Assembly (NCBI GenBank): GCA_002189035.1
Contig: NEEC01000004.1
Location: 2,046,001 to 2,110,000 of the forward strand
Reading direction: 5' to 3'
From: Utricularia gibba
Taxonomy: Eukaryota > Streptophyta > Magnoliopsida > Lamiales > Lentibulariaceae
DNA: 64,000 bases
The notes beneath the pieces were generated by a model. The model searched no databases and was not told the DNA's origin. It saw only the letters and a list, made by a program, of their open reading frames with translations. Below are positions 29,801 to 40,214 of this stretch, one piece after another. The first letter of the stretch is position 1, and each line of letters starts with the position of its first letter. Position numbers and translations under genes: made by a program.

Positions 29801-32040
29801 TGGATTTACTACCTAAAACATCACATGAATTGAGCCTAAGTCTTTAGTCTCAAGATCTATTGACATGTTCTTATTAGACTCTAACTCATGGTCATCATTC
29901 ATTTCAATATGTAAATTTTAAATATTACAAATCAACCCATTAATATATAGGTTGGACCCTACGAGTCACAAATTTATTTTAGTTTGCCCAACCCTAAAAC
30001 CTATAAATAATGGGTTCTACCCACGAGTGAGCCCATTACTAGCAGGTTAGGCTGGGTCTATAGGTTGGGTTGGCCCATGCCCACCCTTAGTTATAATTTT
30101 CACAAAATAAAAATTTAAAAAACTTGTATTGTGGATTTTGGAGTTGATCATAAAGAGTACATATTTGCTATGTGTTTTATTAGATGCAAAATTACAGAAT
30201 AAATTCTACTCTTAATCCAAAGTTAGATTAACAATGATATGCAAGTTCAATAAGTTAAATCAAATCTCAATGTTGAAAATAACAAATATAGGTTCTAAGC
30301 ATAAAATAAAATTAAAATGCCTCAAGGTGTTTAAGGTGATGTGGTGTTCAAGTTTGTAATTTATTTTGCAATGTATCTATATGTATACTCTAAATAACCT
30401 AAGTCTAATTAGATTGTTTCTCATGTTTTCGACCAAGTCGATTTCTAATGTTATTACCTATTTCACACTTAGTTCCACGCATATGCAAAATATGTAAAAC
30501 GAAATCTATTCGATTCTACTAGTTTGAATAAGGACTAATACCTACTATCTCTAATTCATTGTTCTATTTCTAAATTAAGCTTTTGAACTACAATGCTGTT
30601 TGTTTTTCCCCCTTAGGTATATTCTAGAGATGTTTAAAATGAAAGCTAATGTATATAATGTTAGATCATCTTATAAACACTAAACCATATCACATTCTCA
30701 CACCTTAAGACATCCCTAAATTTAGCCACATAATGAAAAATAGAATCATTACTTCATGAACTAAAAATAGAAGTATGTTTGATAACATCTAGTTTTGAGC
30801 ATTTTAGGATTAGAAAATGATTAATATTATATCATAAAATTAGGGTTTTATTAAGTATTTATGTATTTTCGTGATTAGTAATATAGTTTACGTTTTTTAT
30901 TCCAGATTGGAGCTAAATCTTTGACTTAGCCCCATTTTTTATTTTAACCATTTTCTTTGAGCAATGCAACATATTTTCAGCAATGCAATTCTCAATGAGC
31001 CGAAAGTGTTCAGTGAAGATAGTAGGAAATGAGGACAAAAGAGAGAAAAGAGATGCAACAAATTCCAAAATGATGGAAAAGAAGATTTTTGAAAATAATA
31101 AAGAAAGAGAAGGAGGAGTTATCACTTTGAACAGTATGCAACACATTCTGAAGAACAGGTTTTGGAGGAAGAAAAATCGTAGAATCCAGAAGAACAAAGG
31201 AGATGAACATAGGAACTCAACTCAAATTTGAAGATTTCTTCAACAAGAACACTACTCTGAGTTGAGAATAGATCAAAAGCACTATTTTAGCATTTTACTT
31301 TAAACTATTTTGATTTCATGGTATTGTTTACTTTCCCTTTATTATGAGTAGCTAAACATGCGTGATGCCATGAAGAAAAGGGTGTGTGCATAATTATTGC
31401 TCATTAGACAACATTTGCTCGGTACTCACACTAACTCTTTATTAAATCAGGATAGATCTAGAAAGGGGAAATAAAACAAATCTAATCAGAGGTAGACTAT
31501 AGTTTGAAAAAACAAGAGTTTAGGTAGACTTGAAGTCTTCATTTTTTAAATAAATAATTATTGGGTTAGATGGGATAAGTGTAGTAGTGATAATGTCATT
31601 CTTAAAAGCTTCAAGACATTGCTTTATCTTATCCTATTTATTAGTCAAATTTACCTATTATTGCTTTGTTGTATTTTATCATAGACTTGAATCGGTCTTA
31701 GCTTAGACTTAATCTTCAAACGTGATAAAAACAGAATGCATTACTTTTTACATAGCAAGTGCATGACTTTTTGTGTTTAATCCTAATCCACTATGCTCGT
31801 TAGTTATTCTATGATTGAGTGTGCATTAAGTTTATAAATTTATTTGATAGGAGAATTTGCATTTTTAACGATGTTTGCGAATTTTTCATTTATCAATGTT
31901 GATGGTTACAAATTCAAAAGTAGAACAATAAACATAAAACATTCACAATGCATAAAAAAAGTCAAGTTTAGTTATGGATTCTTCGTTTCTACTATTTCCT
32001 ACTCGAAACAATAGCAAGAACTAGGTTTAGTGTTGGAAGA
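26900..32040. other. AT-rich intergenic DNA without recognised gene
   Basis: A long AT-rich stretch with many stops in all frames. A degenerate short repeat (variants of cttattagatgt / cttatcagacat / cttatcgagcat) lies at 27765-27850. Positions 28700-29550 are less AT-rich and contain short open frames without recognisable domains. Other short frames, for example 30983-31231, look random. It probably consists of old, unrecognisable repeat DNA. Confidence 0.5.
29930..30092. mobile_element. Possible hAT/MITE-like fragment
   Basis: Read on the minus strand the segment begins with aagggtgggcatgggc, a terminal motif common in plant hAT-like non-autonomous elements, followed by repeated (a/g)ggttgggc / gggttgg words. 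The other end and target duplication were not located, so this is a weak call. Confidence 0.25.
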
Positions 32041-32399
32041 ATTCCAGACTAAAATCTCCTTCTCAATCCTCACTTTCCTCTTCTTGGGTCAAGTTTTTTT
32101 CTTCTTGTTGTTTTTTGTCTTTTTCAAAAAATATCTTCCTCTCTCTTTTTATCTTTTTTCAATACAAGTACTATTTCCTATTTTTTTTTGACCTGAATCT
32201 ATAGATTACGAGCGAGTGAATATCAATCATATCCCCTCCTTATGTCTTATGTGTTTGTCTTTACGTCCTTTTGATCACAACCATTGATCACATACATACA
32301 TCAATCCTAACAATACGACATATGCCAAATTAGACATTCTTTATCATTGATTAGAAAGCTAAAGGTTTGTGAATAATTGATTAGGGAAGTTTCCAAAAT

Positions 32400-32830
32400 T
32401 CCATGTTTCTTAGTAGAGTATCATAGCTTTAAAAATTCTTTTTTAATTTTTTTACTTTTTTCCTCTTCATCCCCATCCCTTTTTCATGACATCAAATGAT
32501 TTGCTCAACTCATCTTCACTGGGTATAAATCATTTGAACAGAAAAAACTATGTTCCTTGGTTGAAAACAATTTGTTATGCTCTAGTTGGATATGATTTTC
32601 TCAATCATATTGATGGATCTAAAGAATTGCCTCTTCTTCTATATGATAAAGATGTTGTATTTACTCTTGTTCTACAGCCTTCAAAATGGTGCATAAATAG
32701 TAGAAAAAGAATTTTCTTGTTATGACCTATATTTCTCAATTCTATGGAGAAAAATCTGGCCAAGCTTTTTGTTCATGAATTCTCTGCTCATGAATTGTGC
32801 ATTGAAGTGATCATGAATTTCTGACTCTCT
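32400..32830 (+). mobile_element. Truncated Copia retrotransposon fragment (PBS-like site and gag start)
   Basis: A degenerate tRNA-iMet primer-binding-like site (gtatcatagc) lies near 32418. An open frame at 32486-32725 follows and resembles the Copia gag N-terminus, with a NYVPWLKTICYALVGYDFL-type block and HIDGS. It ends in a stop after 79 residues, and nothing of pol follows. Preceding pyrimidine-rich sequence from about 32040 may be LTR or leader. It is a dead remnant. Confidence 0.6.
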
Positions 32831-32929
32831 TAAGTCCAAAATCTTTCACACTATGCTAGTCTTTGCACCCGTACACCCGTGCTCATTTAGCAATTCTGGT
32901 TAAAAAATAATCATGAAAATTCAAACACT

Positions 32930-33250
32930 TTTCAATCCATCCATGGGGTAGATCTCCAAAGGTGTAGAGCATGTAGCATTTGAACCATCCCCAACTGGTA
33001 AATCAAATACTAGATCTGACTAAATGCCATCCTACCTCTACATTCTTGATAGTCCATCCTTGCCTAAGTAGAGTCTTTGAGTGACATGTGTTGGTCCTCT
33101 TCCTCATTAGAAAAGGTGAGCCATTGATTCAAGTACTAGATACTATCATTACTACTTGGACAATTAGATATCCAAACAGTAATCACAATGACCCAATCGC
33201 AAGAGCAGAGCTCTACCAATTGAGCTATATCTCCGGAAGCTAAGTCGGGC
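32930..33250 (-). pseudogene. trnA-UGC: Nuclear insertion of plastid DNA: trnA-UGC exon 1 and intron fragment
   Basis: Read on the minus strand, a tRNA 5' half (ggagatatagctcaattgg, then tagagctctgctcttgc) starts at about 33234. Next comes sequence closely following the plastid trnA-UGC group II intron: attgggtc, gtctaattgtcc-like, taatgatagtatct, ggctcac, gaagaggacc, aaagactctact, gtcagatctagtat. The second exon and most of the intron are absent. Many substitutions, largely C-to-T and G-to-A, mark it as an old insertion. It is not a functional tRNA. Confidence 0.85.
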
Positions 33251-33639
33251 CACAGAGCCTATTTGATCTCTAGTAATTCACATGTTGAGGCAATTTTGTC
33301 CCCATTTTTGAAGTGGTACAAATTTAATCCTCATTAAGTGAATGTGGTTTAAGGGGCATCCTTCGACATTAAGTGCCATTTGGCTCCGTTAAATCAAAGG
33401 CTAAATGTGTAATTTGATAAATTTAGCCGCAAAAATCATACATTCCATTTTCAGAAATACATTTTCTAATTTTCTTTCATCCCTTCTGTGCCTATGTCAA
33501 TTGCGACTAGGAAAGGTGATGAACATCTCTGCAATTGCACAGATAAGCATCCGTGATAATTGAAGTTCCATAGTTTTCGATATTAAGTGATTTAATTTAC
33601 ATTGGGTATTCTGATTTTGTAAAAGTCGCTTGTGGGCAG

Positions 33640-34805
33640 GGTTGTGAAATGGGGTGGAAAATAGTGTTCTTGCCTCACAGTGGGTTCATGGTGTAAGACG
33701 GACCGCAAAACTACTGAGGAACAAGTCTGGAAGTGCTGCACGATGCCAAGGGTTTTGATTTATCAGTGGATATGTTGCTAAATTTGGTAAGACCTTTTGG
33801 GTTTACAATTCCTAGTCGTATGCATTTTTGAGTGAAGTATGAATGGAGGAATACAATGTGGATAACTATTTCTAATGAGGCTTATTGTGATATAGTTAGA
33901 AGGAAGTTTTTGGGATACTCTAGTATTTGTATTTTTTTGAAGTATTTCAACCATGATGTGATCGAAGGGGATTTGGATAGTAGATGTTACCAGCTTGAAC
34001 ATGATAATAATACTAGTCTCCAAGATATACCTTTGGATGATGGGATTAATAAAGATAGTAATAAGATAGCTCTTGAAGATGACTATTACATGTTATTTAA
34101 TATAGAGCTTGATCATGAGCAAGTTTCGCAACCAAATGAAGAACAATAGAACAATGCAAGTGAGGGAGATGAAGATGAACTACAAGTTAATGATCCTAAT
34201 TGTGCAGCTTCGGATGATGAAGTAGATGTAAACGTGGGTGATGGTGATGGGGATATTCAGGAAAGTAGCTACAAACCAGTATATAATTCTAAGCATGGAT
34301 TTAAGTATGTTAAACTTAAGGAGGGACTTCATTTTTTTCGAAAAGCACATGCTCAAGAAGCTATTATTAGACACATAATTAAGAATGGAAAGGAGCTTCA
34401 ATGGAAAAACAATGATTCGATCTGTTTGAGGGTATGTAACTTCACGTTGCTTTATTTTCTTTTTTTTGTTGTATTTAATAACATTTTTTTCCATTTAGGC
34501 TATACAAGATTGCAGTTGGATAGTCTATGCTTTTAAGCTAAAGTATGGTAATGGATGGATAGTTATGAAGTTGATTAATCCTAACCATGTATCTTACTGT
34601 GAGAAGGTATTTTCCAATGGTAAAATCACTGCTTCATGGTTGGTTCAAAGGTTCATATAAAGGTTCCATGAAAATCCAAACCTGGATAATTTAAACAGGA
34701 AATTGTAGGTGTGCATAAGTTACAACCAAACACGGAAGGCTAGGCCAATGGTTCATGATCGTGTTAAAGCAACATATGTGGTGCAATTTAACAAGATAAT
34801 GGGTT
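33640..34805 (+). pseudogene. Mutator-like transposase (MuDR type), 5' part, interrupted
   Basis: The decayed N-terminal half of a plant MuDR transposase. A frame at 33832-34149 (VKYEWRNTMWITISNEAYC near its start) ends in a TAG, then continues through an acidic linker to a MuDR N-terminal block (FRKAHAQEAIIRHIIKNGKE). After an intron-like gap (34434 to about 34500) it resumes as CSWIVYAFKLKYGNGWIV and ends in a conserved block near 34720-34805 before a foreign insertion. Several stops break it. It carries on at 36505. Confidence 0.75.
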
Positions 34806-34990
34806 TGATATGATAAAAATCGGTTGGGGATAATCGGTTTCTGAAAGGCTGCCAAGTGGGGTTTTGATGGGACAATGCCAATCGACAGATTGATATGTGT
34901 TAGGAATCTTACAAGGGCAGTATGACACAATTTGAAGAGTAACCGAGTCACGGCAGGATGGGCGACGATTGTCGAAAAAGCAAGATCATA
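34806..34990 (+). repeat. Direct repeat, left copy, inside the LTR-like insertion
   Basis: About 185 bp matching 35972-36163 with moderate divergence. Shared words include gataaaaatcggtt, gataatcggtttctgaaagg, ttttgatgggacaatgcc and agcaagatcatagcataag. Similarity stops abruptly after gtgtagaaaggtagc. Confidence 0.85.
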
Positions 34991-35971
34991 GCATAAGTGT
35001 AGAAAGGTAGCCAACCCAGATAAAGGAAGACCACCAATCATGATGAGTGTCAGGAGGTTTAACGATAAAATCGGGATGATCTTTGAACTGACGAAACTGG
35101 AAGTGGGCACGCCCATGCATCGGCGGCCTAGCTTTTCGGACCACAACTTTGAAGAGTTGAAAAAAGTCCACCAAGGTCATCGCCGGATCCATACCCGCCG
35201 AATAGAACAATAAGGCAGTAAAGCAGAAGATCGAATTCGGGGCTAGGCAATAGAGGGGGATGGCGAACATATGAAGAAATTGGACGAGTAGAGGATGAAG
35301 CGGAAATCAAAGGACATTTTCTAAATATGCGATGGGGACGGGGAGACTAAAGCGGGGAAGAGGCCTTTACCCAAGTCCCCATGGAATCTGACTATCCCTT
35401 GCCTGAGAAACGATATATTCTTTCGGAATCGAATATTTGGAGCGGATTGCCGAGATGTTCAGTGTGCTAGATTTTCTACCCATTCCGTTTTCGAGAACTG
35501 AAAGATAGAGGAGGTTGCAAAGAGGACGGATGAAGAGCAGAAACCTGAGGGAATAGAAGAGGAGGAAAGGGATTTCAGAGGTATGGCGGAACGCAGAACT
35601 AACCCAGGAATGCGGAAAGAGGCAGGTAAAAGACGGATACCTGAAGGACGTGCAACTTCCGATGAGTAACACGACGGAGCACGAACGGCGCTAAAATTTC
35701 ACGGAAGAACAAAAAGGGCAAAGGGGAGAAGTGACGAGAAAAAAGAGCATTTATAAGGGGGGTGTTCGGGAGGCGAAATGGCGCACCATTCAGAATGCCC
35801 AAAATGAGCGGGAAAAAGTGTGGCACACCCAGGAGGTGACGTGTGGAGAGGAAAGGGAGAGAGAAGAAGAAGAGAGAGGGGAGGAGAGATACGTTCGAAA
35901 TCGGAATGGTTGCGATTCTGATTCCCCGACTTGCCCTGGAAGGGTTCATATCGGCAAATCAGAGGGGCTGA

Positions 35972-36182
35972 ATGATAGGATAAAAATCGGTTGTAGATAA
36001 TCGGTTTCTGAAAGGCTGCCAAGTGGGGTTTTGATGGGACAATGCCAGTCAACAGATCGATATGTGTCAGGGATCTGACAAGGGCGGTATGGCACAGTCT
36101 GAAGATTAATCGAGTCATGGTAGGATGGGCGGCGATTGTCTGAAAAGCAAGATCATAGCATAAGTGTAGAAAGGTAGCTGAC
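35972..36182 (+). repeat. Direct repeat, right copy, inside the LTR-like insertion
   Basis: Right partner of the repeat at 34806-34990, starting tgataggataaaaatcgg. It continues into the segment with tataaata, suggesting this copy retains the promoter half of an LTR that the left copy has lost. Confidence 0.85.
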
Positions 36183-36504
36183 ACCTGTGGAGCTCATGAT
36201 TCGGTCGGGTCGACCCCCCTTTATAAATAGAAGAAATCCTAACGGAGAGGGGGGAATCCCAAGCCACCTAATCTGTACCTTTCTTCACCACATCCCTCTA
36301 GTAAGAACTTTCTCCGACGAACTCTGACAGCTCCGTGGTTTTTTCCGTCTTACGGTGGTTTCCACATAAAAATCTCCAGGTTACACCAAATCTAACAAAA
36401 CCAAATCTAACAAAACCGCGAAAAACATAGGAAGATACGAAATCTCCAGGTTGTACCTTTTACTCGAAAACCGGTCCATTCACAAACATCGATTTTCACC
36501 CTTA

Positions 36505-37975
36505 AGGTTATTGCTAGCAATTGGAAGCCACTAACCTAGGTTTGATAGTTAAACTAGATTTGGATGATGATTCTATTGAACTAGGCCACAAGTGGTTCAG
36601 GAGGCTTTACATTTGCTTGGGTTATTGTAAAAATGGTTTTAGGCTTGGTTGTAGAGAAATATTTGATGTAGATGGATGCTTTCTAGATTTAAAATGTAGG
36701 GAATGATCTGCTTACTGTAGTGTGTCTTGATGCAAATATTCAAGTTTACCCAATAGCATATGCACTTGTCAAAGGAGAAAATAAGGAGGCTTCGAGATGG
36801 TTTCTATCTATTTTAAAGAAGGATATCGGCATTATGAATGACATGTAAGAGTATGTAATCATGTCTTATCAAGATAAAAGGATTGGAGTGTGCTAACACG
36901 ACTATTCTTCCCAATATTCAGGTTCACATTTTCTAATTTTTTATATTTTTTCATTTTATGTCACATTTTAACATATGGCCCGTGATTCCACATATGGCAC
37001 TATGTTAGACATATGGTCTAAAATTTGAAAGATAATGGCTATGAGGCTGTAGTGATTCAAAGCATTGTATGGAGTGCTACACGAGCATCAACTAAACAAA
37101 CATTTGACCTCCTTTTTTCTGAACTTGAAAAGGTTGATAAAGGTGCTTATGCTTACACGTATAATATACCACAACACTTTTGGGCTAGGTGCACATTTTC
37201 AGAGAGCACCACTTGTGATATCTTGCTAAATAACATGGTCAAAACCTTTAACTCAATGATTCTACTTGCAATAAAGTTACTTCTGGTGCCAATGTTATAG
37301 GGGATCAGAAAGAAACTCATGGAACACTTTGCGAAAAATCTCTATGGCTACTTGAGATGAAAGACTTCAAGCTATCCTCAAATATGGCAAATTGTCCAAA
37401 TGAATGAGGAAAAACAAGCCACTGGAAGAGTTATTCCATCTTATGGACGAACACTGAAGATTAACATTGTGTGGATCTTGCAAGGAAAGCATGCACTTGT
37501 CACCGGTTTTAATTAATAGGTACTAATATGAATAAGTGTAGCAAATAGTTTCTTTTTCTAATTTGTGTTTTTTTTCTAGTCATATCTTGTAAACATGCAC
37601 TGATAGCACTGAAGGCAAAGAAATAAGCCATCCACAATTTCATATGTTCTCACTATAGTGTGAGTGCCTATGAAATCTGATACGGCATGCCTATCCCACC
37701 AATGCCTTGAAACTTGTATTGGTTGCTCTATGAGAGGGATCTGTCTTTGCTATCGTTGGTTCTGTTAGGTGAAATGGTAGATAAAAGCAAAGCCAACATC
37801 AAAGAAAAGATGAATTATGCAAAAGGTACACAAGCATGAGTGCCTACAGATGCTCCATTTGTAAGGTCAAAGGACATAATAAAAAGAACTGTCTTCAAAA
37901 AGACACTCACATCGATTTACAATCAAAGCGAAATCGCAACAAAAAGGTAGGCATTTGTTAAGACATATGTAGTAA
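36505..37975 (+). pseudogene. Mutator-like transposase, 3' part
   Basis: Continuation of the split transposase. It contains a MULE catalytic-domain block (GHKWFRRLYICLGYCKNGF then CREIFDVDGCFL), a frameshift, VYPIAYALVKGENKEAS with W and F, then DLLFSELEKVDKGAY and a region around 37400 corresponding to the SWIM zinc-finger end. A CCHC-type knuckle, CSICKVKGHNKKNC, lies at about 37853-37894. Many stops and frameshifts mean it cannot make protein. Confidence 0.75.
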
Positions 37976-40214
37976 TACTTCTAGCTTTTGAAACTATTGT
38001 AATGCCAAGCAAATCTTTTGTAATGTGAAGTTATCTTTGCTTTTTGTGCTTCTACCTTGTTAACGCATTGTTAATGCAACAACAATGTGCATTTTAATGG
38101 AAGAAAGTCCACTGAAAACTAACGAGCATGTTCTTTAAAACGCATTACTTGTACAACATAAATAAACCACTTCAACAAGAAAATGAACACTAGTTCAACA
38201 AAGATCCATCTTCAATATAATCTACATTTCTTTCAATGCTAAGTGATTTTTTTCAGCCAATTAACTTTTTCCACAAACTACTATAGACCAACATGATACT
38301 GAAACAATTTTAGGAAATAATATGCATTTTACAAATCATAAATCATTAAATTTTAAGAAACAATAACATTCAATCTCAAATATGCCAAGAATTTCCTACC
38401 TCCTCAACACGGATTTGTACTTCACAGATTTTCTCCACAAGATCCATATTAGCCTCCTCTAATGCTTGGATCTTCAATTAAAAATGCATCATTTATCATA
38501 ACTTTTGGGAATCAATATGAACATCAATTTTAGCCTAAAAAACCTAACTTGTTGTGCTACTTTAGAGGGAGTCGATGAATTATTTTTTACCTCATCAAAT
38601 GATTCCAAACCCAACTCTTCCTTCAACTTCTTTACTGTCAATACGAGCTGATTGATAGTTTCATCAATACCTATCAGCATTGGTTGTGGATGCCCTCTTC
38701 ACCTGGGGCCATAGCTTTTCACCACCAACATGGGAAACATCTTCCACTGCCTTCCTCTTTTTTAACCTGTCATCGGATGCTGCACCACATTGAGACCGAC
38801 TACTTGATATTTGCAATTCTTTGACTAGGGTTCACCAATTTGGGGGCAGTTATAACTGCATAGGAACCCTAAAACAAATATAATTCTATGAGTCAGAATT
38901 ATTATAATGGTTGGGTCAATCCATTAAAGTCCATGAGTTTGTAATGGAGAGAATTGAAGTAATGTAAGAATAGAAGAAAAAGGATTCAATTGACTTCACA
39001 TTAAAAAAAAGACTAAATAAAATACCTTCCTAAAATATTAAGGACTAATTTGACGATTTCTCCAATTAAGTGGAGTGTTCATGATGTAATCAAATGCTTA
39101 CTTTATTCTTTTCTTTGGTATAATTGGGCCATCTTGGACTTGAACCAGAGACCTGGCCATGAAGTAAATCATTACACCTAGGGACCTATGGTCCAACCAA
39201 TTGGGGAGAATCAATAGATTTTTTTTTTTGGGGAGCGATTTATTCTTCTATTGTATTGTGCTCTCTAAGTGTGCGTCTTCCCCTCAAATTTCATAATAAA
39301 AATGAAGTAATATCCATAGAAAATAAAATATGAGTGATAATAAAGTTAGCATAATAATAGATTAAACAAAATATTCCAAGCTGTGAAGTTTTATTCCATA
39401 AAATATCGAAATATTTATGTATTTGATTATACGGTATTGATAACATGTTCTATAACACACAATCTGGATACGTATGAATAGCAAGAAATAATGTAGTTGA
39501 GATTGAACTACAAATAACAAAAAAAATTATATTACCTATTGTATAAATTAGCAAATATATTGACTTGGAGAAATATCACTCCAATTAGAGATTGTTTAAA
39601 CAAACAAGTCTATGCCATATTGCATGTTAAGGGTTCAATACATGGTGTAGCATTTGCATGTTAGATGTTTTTATATAATTGACATTGTTCTAATATAGTT
39701 TGTTAAATTTGGCATTCAAATTGAATTTAAAATCAGTTGGGTTTAACTTTGAATAATTTTTAAGTTTTTGATCAAGTGACTTGGACAAAATTGAATATTT
39801 TACCCCAATGATTATTATCAATTTTATGTCATCAGTAACTATATATTTTAATTTAACCAAATTATTTTATGTTTAAAGAAGCATAAATAAAAATACATTA
39901 TTTTAAGTGAAAGAATTGAAATCTAATGTCTTCATTATTTATTTTCATTTAAAGTATTTTGGATGCATATATCACAATAAATACCAAGTTGGTCATGTAA
40001 AATTAATCTATAAAAGTAAGTATAAATTAAATTAAAAAATATATATATCACTGATATGCAGCCGTGATAGAAAGGGCAATTTTGTAACTTCCATTAAACT
40101 CCTACACGATGAAATAAAGTAAAAATAATGTCGAGATTTCGATTCTACGATTTTAGGGAAGGGCTTTTTTATTATCTCCTCCCATTCGATTTCGGGGACT
40201 GAATTCGCTGAAGA
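37976..40214. other. AT-rich region upstream of SPT5
   Basis: Positions 38400-38880 on the minus strand contain broken reading frames (one of 63 codons at 38489-38680 with a heptad-like helix) that I cannot assign. 39250-40130 is AT-rich. The last 100 bp should contain the SPT5 leader; no clear TATA box is seen. A tRNA-like segment is listed separately. Confidence 0.45.
39115..39215 (-). mobile_element. tRNA-derived SINE-like head (candidate)
   Basis: On the minus strand the segment has a B-box-like ggttcaagtcc (about 39132-39142) and, upstream, an A-box-like ccaattggttggacc with the spacing of a pol III type 2 promoter. It does not fold as a complete tRNA. A T-rich stretch lies beyond the B-box side. 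Tail and target duplication were not established. Confidence 0.35.

Larger units (their letters stand above)
34806..36504. mobile_element. LTR-like insertion (about 1.7 kb) within the Mutator-like element
   Basis: The transposase frame breaks after gggtt (34801-34805) and resumes after aggtt (36505-36509), so the two near-identical 5-bp words look like a target-site duplication around a 1.7-kb insert starting tgatatgata. The insert has a TATA-like tataaata near 36222, a polypurine-rich stretch at 35850-35890, and a downstream pyrimidine-rich leader with ctccgtggttttttccgtct. It contains no convincing reading frame. It is best read as LTR-derived material, either a solo LTR with an internal duplication or a collapsed two-LTR remnant. 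Its terminal dinucleotides are not a clean TG...CA. Confidence 0.6.

Noticed and set aside
33197-33240. A functional nuclear tRNA-Ala gene
   Set aside because: Only the 5' half is present, followed by plastid intron sequence. It is a plastid-derived fragment.
34691-36184. Long minus-strand open frames in the LTR-like insert (up to 161 codons)
   Set aside because: The two largest are translations of the same direct repeat in antisense and have low-complexity, non-conserved sequence.
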